The notes under the pieces were generated by a model, which worked only from the letters and a program-made list of their open reading frames with translations, did no database searches and was not told where the DNA came from. The position numbers and the translations under genes are program-made. Positions 14,353-18,103 of a stretch of DNA of 18,103 bases are shown one piece after another (within the stretch, counting starts at the first letter, position 1; each line of letters opens with the position of its first letter). The stretch is taken from contig CAZFJU010000073.1 of assembly GCA_964518995.1 (NCBI GenBank), positions 1-18,103 of the forward strand. Direction: 5' to 3'. The DNA comes from ZC4RG20 sp964518995. Its GTDB lineage: Bacteria; Pseudomonadota; Gammaproteobacteria; Steroidobacterales; Rariloculaceae.

Positions 14353-14979
14353 ATGGGTAGGAGGAGTTTAGGACCGGCCCATGCCGCTTTGCGCGAGCGC
14401 CTCGCGCAAACCGCAGCCCGATTGATGATCGAGGGCGGCATCCAGGATTACGGGCTCGCGAAGCGTAAGGCGGCCGAGAAGCTCGGCGTCCGGGATCTCG
14501 GGGCGCTACCGAGCAATGCGCAAATCGCGGCCAGCGTCGCCGAGCGGCAACGCATCTTCGAGCCCAACGCGCACCGCCGTCGGATCGAGGATCTTCGACG
14601 GATTGCACTGTCGGTGATGGACCTGCTCGAGCCGTTCCAGCCGCGCTTGGTCGGGCCGGTTTTGTCCGGCACGGCGATGGAGACGTCGACCATCGAAGTG
14701 CACGCGTTCGCGGATGCGCCGGAGAGCGTTGCCGCTCAGCTCGCCGAGCATGGCCTCGTCGTTCGCGACAGCCAGCGCCGCTATCGCTATGCGACGAATC
14801 GGATTGCGCTCGTTCCAGGTTATCGGTTCGTGCACGAGGACGTGGACGTCGTGGTCGTCACGTTCCCGGAGAAAGGGGTTCGAGAGGCGCCGTTGTCGGC
14901 CGTGGATCAGCGGCCCATGCGCCGCGCGTCGCGCAGCGAGGTCGCCGCGCTCGACGAAGACGAGCGCGGCGTTGACTGA
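14353..14979 (+). CDS. Conserved protein of unknown function (possible nucleotidyltransferase-like fold)
   Basis: The 208-residue protein is soluble, with no signal peptide or membrane segment. The N-terminal third is helical and basic (LAQTAARLMIEGGIQDYGLAKRKAAEKLG, then LPSNAQIAASVAERQRIF). The middle holds PRLVGPVLSGTAMETSTIEVHAFADAPESV (about 97-126). The tail has EAPLSAVDQRPMRRAS. This pattern occurs, from memory, in uncharacterised proteobacterial proteins, and the GxVLSGTAxxxSxIxxHxFAD stretch resembles a nucleotidyltransferase-like core. I cannot confirm an active site, so no function is claimed. It starts 11 nt after mrcA and is probably co-transcribed with it. An AGGAGG lies inside codons 3-4 of the chosen ATG, with no ribosome site before it, so the start is uncertain; a later TTG near 14389 is an alternative. 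It ends 6 nt from the converging gltA stop. Confidence 0.75.
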   Translation: MGRRSLGPAHAALRERLAQTAARLMIEGGIQDYGLAKRKAAEKLGVRDLGALPSNAQIAASVAERQRIFEPNAHRRRIEDLRRIALSVMDLLEPFQPRLVGPVLSGTAMETSTIEVHAFADAPESVAAQLAEHGLVVRDSQRRYRYATNRIALVPGYRFVHEDVDVVVVTFPEKGVREAPLSAVDQRPMRRASRSEVAALDEDERGVD

Positions 14980-14985
14980 GCGCTC

Positions 14986-16281
14986 TCAGCGCGTCGCCGG
15001 CGCCCGGTAATCCCTGCGCGTCGGCCCAACGTAGAGCTGGCGTGGCCGGCCGATGCGCGTATTCGGGTCGGTCACCATCTCGCGCCAATGCGTGACCCAG
15101 CCGACGCACCGGGCAATCGCGAACATCACCGTGAACATCGATTTCGGAATGCCGAGCGCGCGATAGATGATCCCGGAGTAGAAATCCACGTTCGGATAGA
15201 GGTTCTTCTCGATGAAGTACTCATCCTTGAGCGCGATTTCCTCAAGGCGCAGGGCCAGCTCGAATAGCGGCGTATCTTCGTGACCGAGGCGCTCGAGCAG
15301 CCGATGGCAGGTCTCGCGGATGATCGCGGCACGCGGATCGTAGCTCTTGTACACCCGATGGCCAAAGCCCATCAGGCGAAACGGATCGTTCTTGTCCTTG
15401 GCGCGAGCGAGGTACTCGCCGATGCGATCGACGGTGCCGATCTCCTCGAGCATATTGATGACGGCTTCGTTTGCACCACCGTGCGCCGGCCCCCATAGCG
15501 CAGACATGCCGGAGGCCACCGCGGCGTACGGATTCGTGCCGGAGCTGCCCGCGAGGCGTACCGTGGACGTGCTGCAGTTCTGCTCGTGATCCGCGTGCAG
15601 GATAAACAACAGATCGAGCGCGTCGGCCGCGACCTTGTCGACCGCGTAGTCGTCCGAGGGGACGGCAAAGAACATATGGAGCAGATTGCTGCAGTAGTCG
15701 AGCTTGTTCTGCGGGTAGACGAACGGTTGCCCACGCGAATGCTTGTAGGCGGCGGCGGCAATCGTCGGAATCTTCGCAATGATGCGGTACGCGAAGATGT
15801 CACGATCGCGCGGGTTATGGATGTCCGTGCTGTCGTGATAGAAGGCCGCCATCGATGCGACGACGCCAGAGACCATCGCCATCGGGTGCGCGTTGTGATG
15901 GAAGCCGTTGAAGAACCGCAGCAGCGACTGATTCAACATCGTGTGCGTGCGGATCGAGTGGTCGAACTCGTGGAGCTGCGCCTCGTCCGGCAGCTCGCCG
16001 TGCAGCAACAGATAAGCCACTTCGATGAAGCTGGACTTCTCCGCAAGCTGCTCGATCGGATAGCCCCGGTAAAGCAGAACGCCCGCTTCGCCGTCGATAT
16101 ACGTGATGCTGCTCTCGCAGCTCGCCGTGGCGGTGAAACCGGGGTCGAAAGTGAACATTCCACGCTGGCCGTAAAGCTGCGTGACGTCGACGACGTCGGG
16201 TCCTACCGTCGGATTGCGGACCGGAAGCTGGAGCTCGTCGTCCGAGTCCGGGGCAGTCAGAGTCAGATAATTACCTGTCAT
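14986..16281 (-). CDS. gltA: Citrate synthase (type II)
   Basis: The 431-residue enzyme condenses acetyl-CoA and oxaloacetate to citrate, the first step of the TCA cycle, in the cytoplasm. The catalytic triad is present at His267 (GPAHGGANEA), His308 (GFGHRVYK) and Asp366 (NVDFYSG), aligned with His264, His305 and Asp362 of E. coli. HADHEQNCSTSTVR (229-242) and FDPGFTATASCES (45-57) are also diagnostic. The N-terminal beta domain of hexameric, NADH-sensitive type II enzymes is present. The residue matching E. coli Cys206 is Ser209 (AVPSDDY). I start at the ATG at 16281 because it gives the usual length; the frame continues 29 codons upstream through the promoter. It is separated from rpmE by 141 bp with its own promoter-like sequence and converges on the unknown gene downstream of mrcA. 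Confidence 0.97.
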   Translation of the reverse strand: MTGNYLTLTAPDSDDELQLPVRNPTVGPDVVDVTQLYGQRGMFTFDPGFTATASCESSITYIDGEAGVLLYRGYPIEQLAEKSSFIEVAYLLLHGELPDEAQLHEFDHSIRTHTMLNQSLLRFFNGFHHNAHPMAMVSGVVASMAAFYHDSTDIHNPRDRDIFAYRIIAKIPTIAAAAYKHSRGQPFVYPQNKLDYCSNLLHMFFAVPSDDYAVDKVAADALDLLFILHADHEQNCSTSTVRLAGSSGTNPYAAVASGMSALWGPAHGGANEAVINMLEEIGTVDRIGEYLARAKDKNDPFRLMGFGHRVYKSYDPRAAIIRETCHRLLERLGHEDTPLFELALRLEEIALKDEYFIEKNLYPNVDFYSGIIYRALGIPKSMFTVMFAIARCVGWVTHWREMVTDPNTRIGRPRQLYVGPTRRDYRAPATR

Positions 16282-16377
16282 CCATCGCACCTGGCAGTGG
16301 CAAAGTCGAACTATTCCGGCCCCGGGCCAGGGCGGACACATCGGAGGCGCGCCGGACGTATCCGGCAAGCCGGCAGA

Positions 16378-16405
16378 AGTATATCAGTGCCGGCTCACCC
16401 TCCAA
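16378..16405 (-). promoter_or_regulatory. Probable gltA promoter
   Basis: On the minus strand TTGGAG (16400-16405) and TATACT (16378-16383) are spaced by 16 bp, a fair sigma-70 pair (4/6 and 5/6). The predicted start near 16371 gives a leader of about 90 nt. It begins just after the rpmE stop, so gltA is likely transcribed on its own. Confidence 0.5.
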
Positions 16406-16422
16406 GGGCGCGGATGGAGGCG

Positions 16423-16635
16423 CTACTTCCCGGCGGACAGCCCGTACCGGCGGCGGAATTTGTCTACGCGACCGCCCGTATCGACGATCTTCTGCTTCCC
16501 CGTGTAGAACGGATGGCAGGCGGAGCACACCTCGACGCTCATGTCTTCGGTATGGGTGGACCGCGTCTTGATGACGTTGCCGCAGCCGCACGTGATCGTG
16601 ATCTCGCGGTACTCGGGATGGATGTCTGGCTTCAT
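16423..16635 (-). CDS. rpmE: 50S ribosomal protein L31 (zinc-binding type)
   Basis: The 70-residue protein begins MKPDIHPEYREITITCGCGN, the usual L31 start. It contains Cys16, Cys18, Cys37 and Cys40 (CGC and CSAC), the four-cysteine zinc site of the C+ form, so it is the zinc-dependent version made when zinc is plentiful. It ends with KFRRRYGL and a short basic tail. The frame continues 69 codons upstream, but the ATG at 16635 gives the exact family length. No clear Shine-Dalgarno sequence precedes it; the leader instead carries CCCTCCC. L31 bridges the two ribosomal subunits. It has its own promoter-like sequence, in front of the DnaA-box region. Confidence 0.97.
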   Translation of the reverse strand: MKPDIHPEYREITITCGCGNVIKTRSTHTEDMSVEVCSACHPFYTGKQKIVDTGGRVDKFRRRYGLSAGK

Positions 16636-16666
16636 GGCGATCAAAGGGAGGGTTGCGGGGCGCGTG

Positions 16667-16696
16667 AGGATACCTGTTCCCACACGGCTAGCACAA
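16667..16696 (-). promoter_or_regulatory. Probable rpmE promoter
   Basis: On the minus strand TTGTGC (16691-16696) and TATCCT (16667-16672) are 18 bp apart. The predicted start near 16660 gives a leader of about 25 nt for rpmE. Confidence 0.45.
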
Positions 16697-16731
16697 GTAA
16701 TCCGAGCGCGACCCGAACGCGGGCTGCAGCC

Positions 16732-16743
16732 CTGCAGGCGGCG
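16732..16743. repeat. 12-bp direct repeat, copy 1 (CTGCAGGCGGCG)
   Basis: An exact 12-bp match to 16981-16992 in the same orientation. The two copies bracket the DnaA-box and AT-rich region. GC-rich 12-mers can recur by chance in this genome. Confidence 0.5.
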
Positions 16744-16749
16744 ACGTCG

Positions 16750-16758
16750 TTGTCCACA
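16750..16758 (+). promoter_or_regulatory. DnaA-box-like 9-mer TTGTCCACA
   Basis: One mismatch (third base) to the consensus TTATCCACA. It faces the other two boxes of the cluster. Confidence 0.5.
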
Positions 16759-16763
16759 GATTC

Positions 16764-16772
16764 TGTGTATAA
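16764..16772 (-). promoter_or_regulatory. DnaA box TTATACACA
   Basis: A perfect match to the TTATNCACA consensus on the minus strand, 5 bp from the facing box at 16750-16758 and 3 bp from the next same-facing box. Confidence 0.6.
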
Positions 16773-16775
16773 CTG

Positions 16776-16784
16776 TGTGGATAC
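16776..16784 (-). promoter_or_regulatory. DnaA-box-like 9-mer GTATCCACA
   Basis: One mismatch (first base) to TTATCCACA on the minus strand. It is in tandem with the box at 16764-16772 with a 3-bp gap. Confidence 0.5.
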
Positions 16785-16818
16785 CGTGCGCGAAAGGCTG
16801 CTCGAAGGCTCCAGCCGA

Positions 16819-16886
16819 TTCGATTTCTGTTAATTTGGTCAAAAAACGATCATAATAGATATTGACTTAATTTTCAGAAACTTAAC
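16819..16886. other. AT-rich tract, possible DNA unwinding element
   Basis: By hand count 17 of 68 bases are G or C (25%), in a window that is otherwise strongly GC-rich. It contains AAAAAA, TTAATTT and CTTAATTTTC runs and one GATC. It lies between the three-box cluster and the lone DnaA box. Confidence 0.5.
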
Positions 16887-16955
16887 GGTCTCTATGAACC
16901 GGCGATAACAGCTTCCGGGTGCAAATTAGCGGTTTTTGGAATGTGCGCAAGGTGC

Positions 16956-16964
16956 TGTGTATAA
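16956..16964 (-). promoter_or_regulatory. DnaA box TTATACACA (second perfect copy)
   Basis: Identical to the box at 16764-16772 and in the same orientation, on the far side of the AT-rich tract. A weaker box-like CTTGGACAA follows at 16967-16975. Confidence 0.55.
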
Positions 16965-16980
16965 AACTTGGACAACCGCG

Positions 16981-16992
16981 CTGCAGGCGGCG
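16981..16992. repeat. 12-bp direct repeat, copy 2 (CTGCAGGCGGCG)
   Basis: An exact match to 16732-16743, 20 bp from the end of rdgB. See copy 1. Confidence 0.5.
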
Positions 16993-17011
16993 GCCCGCGG
17001 CGTCAGCGGGC

Positions 17012-17614
17012 TTACCGCCGGTCGAGCCAGGCCGCGCCAAGCCGCCTGAAAGCGGCGGCTCGATGGCTGAGGGCGTTCTTCTCGGCGGCGGAGAGCTCCG
17101 CCGCGGTGCAGCGGCGCTCCGCCACGAGAAACACGGGATCATAGCCGAAGCCGCCGGCGCCGGCAGGGCGGGTGGCGATGCGGCCGGCCCAGGTCCCGGT
17201 CGCAATCGTTGGCGCCGGGTCATCGGCGTGCTCGAGCGCGACGACGACGCAGTGAAAGCGGGCGCCGCGACGCTCCAGCGGGATGCCGGCGAGGGCTTCG
17301 AGCAAGCGCGCGATGTTCGCGCGGTCATCGGCCGCGGGGCCGGCGTAACGCGCCGAGCGGACGCCTGGAAGCCCGCCGAGCGCATCGACGGCGAGGCCGG
17401 AGTCGTCCGCGATCGCGGGTAGGCCGGTCGCCCGCGCCGCATGTCGAGCCTTGATGAGCGCGTTCTCGACAAAGGTGCTCGCGGGCTCGTCCACGGCGGC
17501 GACGCCGAGCTCGCCTTGCGCGATGAGCTCGAGGTCGAGATCTGCAAGCAGCGCCTGAATCTCGGCGAGCTTGCCGCGGTTGCCGGTCGCGACGATCCAG
17601 CGTCGCGGCGTCAC
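17012..17614 (-). CDS. rdgB: RdgB/HAM1 family non-canonical purine NTP pyrophosphatase (ITP/XTP)
   Basis: The 200-residue enzyme hydrolyses dITP, ITP and XTP to the monophosphate and pyrophosphate, keeping deaminated purines out of DNA and RNA. Diagnostic motifs are WIVATGNRGKLAEI (6-19, substrate-binding T10-G-N and Lys15), DDSGLAVDALGGLPGVRSARYAG (70-92, catalytic Asp and metal site), GGFGYDPVF and SHRAAAFRRL near the C-terminus. All are intact and the length is typical. I start at the GTG at 17614 because it overlaps the rph stop as GTGA and gives the family N-terminus; another GTG ten codons earlier lies inside rph. The rph-rdgB pair is probably co-transcribed and translationally coupled. 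After the stop there is a 6-bp GC hairpin without a T-run. Confidence 0.95.
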   Translation of the reverse strand: MTPRRWIVATGNRGKLAEIQALLADLDLELIAQGELGVAAVDEPASTFVENALIKARHAARATGLPAIADDSGLAVDALGGLPGVRSARYAGPAADDRANIARLLEALAGIPLERRGARFHCVVVALEHADDPAPTIATGTWAGRIATRPAGAGGFGYDPVFLVAERRCTAAELSAAEKNALSHRAAAFRRLGAAWLDRR

Positions 17615-18103
17615 TTTGCGAGCACGCTCGCCTGTGCTTCGCACAGCTGTCGGACGCCTTGCTCCGCAAGCCCGAGCAGGCGGTCGAGCTCGTCGCGTTG
17701 AAACGCATGGCCTTCGGCCGTGCCTTGGATCTCGATGAAGCCGCCGGCCTCGTTCATGACGACGTTCATGTCGGTCTCGGCCTCTACGTCCTCCGCATAG
17801 TCGAGGTCGAGGACCGGGGCGCCGCGGTAGATGCCGACGGATACTGCCGCGACTTGACCATGGATCGGATTACGCTCGAGCTCTCGCCGCGCCGTCAGCC
17901 GCGCGGCCGCGAGCGCGAGGGCGACATAGCCGCCCGAGATGGCGGCGGTGCGGGTGCCGCCGTCCGCCTGTAGAACGTCACAATCGATAGTGATGGTGCG
18001 CTCGCCGAGCGCGCGGCGGTTGACCACGGCGCGCAAGCTGCGGCCGATCAGGCGCTGAATCTCGAGTGAGCGCCCGCTTTGCTTGCCGCGCGCCGCTTCG
18101 CGC
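17611..18103 (-). CDS. rph: Ribonuclease PH (C-terminal part; 5' end beyond the right edge)
   Basis: The frame is open to the window edge and gives the last 163 residues, starting at REAARGKQSGRSLEIQRLIG, which aligns near residue 76 of E. coli RNase PH (about 238 residues). About 75 N-terminal residues are therefore missing from view. Phosphate-binding Arg in GKQSGR, DCDVLQADGGTRTAAISG, the DLDYAED/AETDMNVVM acidic site and IEIQGTAEGHAF are all present, so the visible part looks functional. RNase PH uses phosphate to trim the 3' ends of tRNA precursors and other RNAs as a hexamer. The stop overlaps the rdgB start as GTGA. The TTG near 18036 is internal and not the real start. Confidence 0.96.
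   Translation of the reverse strand, partial: REAARGKQSGRSLEIQRLIGRSLRAVVNRRALGERTITIDCDVLQADGGTRTAAISGGYVALALAAARLTARRELERNPIHGQVAAVSVGIYRGAPVLDLDYAEDVEAETDMNVVMNEAGGFIEIQGTAEGHAFQRDELDRLLGLAEQGVRQLCEAQASVLAK

Larger units (their letters stand above)
16636..17011. other. 376-bp non-coding region with DnaA-box cluster and AT-rich tract
   Basis: This is the largest gene-free stretch in the window. From left to right it holds the rpmE promoter, one copy of a 12-bp repeat (16732-16743), three DnaA-box-like 9-mers (16750-16784), a 68-bp tract of about 75% A+T (16819-16886), a lone perfect DnaA box (16956-16964) and the second 12-bp repeat (16981-16992). The layout resembles an origin or DnaA-binding control locus. 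Against a classical oriC, the genes on both sides (rpmE, rdgB) point the same way. The A/T tract also contains promoter-like words, including TATTAT on the minus strand at 16852-16857. Confidence 0.55.

Noticed and set aside
14976..14993. CTGAG-CGCT-CTCAG small hairpin between the converging unknown gene and gltA
   Set aside because: A 5-bp stem without a T-run on either strand; too weak to call a bidirectional terminator.
15586..16833. A 415-codon plus-strand frame across gltA and rpmE
   Set aside because: It spans two well-identified minus-strand genes and their promoters, so it is a chance open frame.
16990..17010. Hairpin GCCCGC-N7-GCGGGC after rdgB
   Set aside because: The stem is only 6 bp and no T-run follows, so it does not qualify as an intrinsic terminator.
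1..18103. CRISPR arrays, tRNA/rRNA genes, insertion sequences, phage genes
   Set aside because: Reading through the window showed no regularly spaced repeats, no tRNA-like cloverleaf signatures, and no transposase, integrase or phage proteins.

Overview
This 18.1 kb window is chromosomal DNA from a GC-rich proteobacterium, most likely a gammaproteobacterium. The gene order pilMNOPQ followed by aroK/aroB, with mrcA divergent from pilM, is typical of that class. A lineage near Steroidobacterales, Nevskiales or Xanthomonadales is a guess from gene content and GC only. Nearly every base is coding, and I see no phage, insertion sequence, CRISPR array, tRNA or rRNA gene.

Positions 1-11551 (minus strand) hold one long run of type IV pilus genes. 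Transcription order is pilM, pilN, pilO, pilP, pilQ (alignment complex and secretin), then an aroK-aroB gene, then the minor-pilin set fimT/fimU, pilV, pilW, pilX and pilY1. The pilY1 gene is cut by the left window edge. Most junctions are 4-nt ATGA overlaps or a few bases apart, so translation is probably coupled. A GC-rich hairpin followed by a short T-run separates pilQ from aroKB. The shikimate kinase and 3-dehydroquinate synthase are fused in one open reading frame.

Positions 11552-11854 are the divergent control region between pilM and mrcA. It contains a near-perfect CRP/Vfr-type palindrome, centred 41.5 bp upstream of a predicted pilM start point. Positions 11855-14979 (plus strand) hold mrcA, encoding penicillin-binding protein 1A, and a small conserved gene of unknown function. 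Both meet gltA (citrate synthase, minus strand) tail to tail. Upstream of gltA lies rpmE (zinc-type ribosomal protein L31).

Positions 16636-17011 are the least ordinary stretch: a 376-bp gap with three DnaA-box-like 9-mers packed within 35 bp, a 68-bp tract of about 75% A+T, a fourth perfect DnaA box, and a 12-bp direct repeat at both ends. It could be a replication origin or a DnaA-controlling locus such as DARS or datA. The right end holds rdgB and the 3' three quarters of rph (RNase PH), overlapping by GTGA.

The genes are mostly core ones: pilus biogenesis, aromatic amino-acid synthesis, cell wall, TCA cycle, translation, nucleotide-pool cleaning and RNA processing. The features most worth checking are the DnaA-box region, the CRP-like site and the AroKB fusion.
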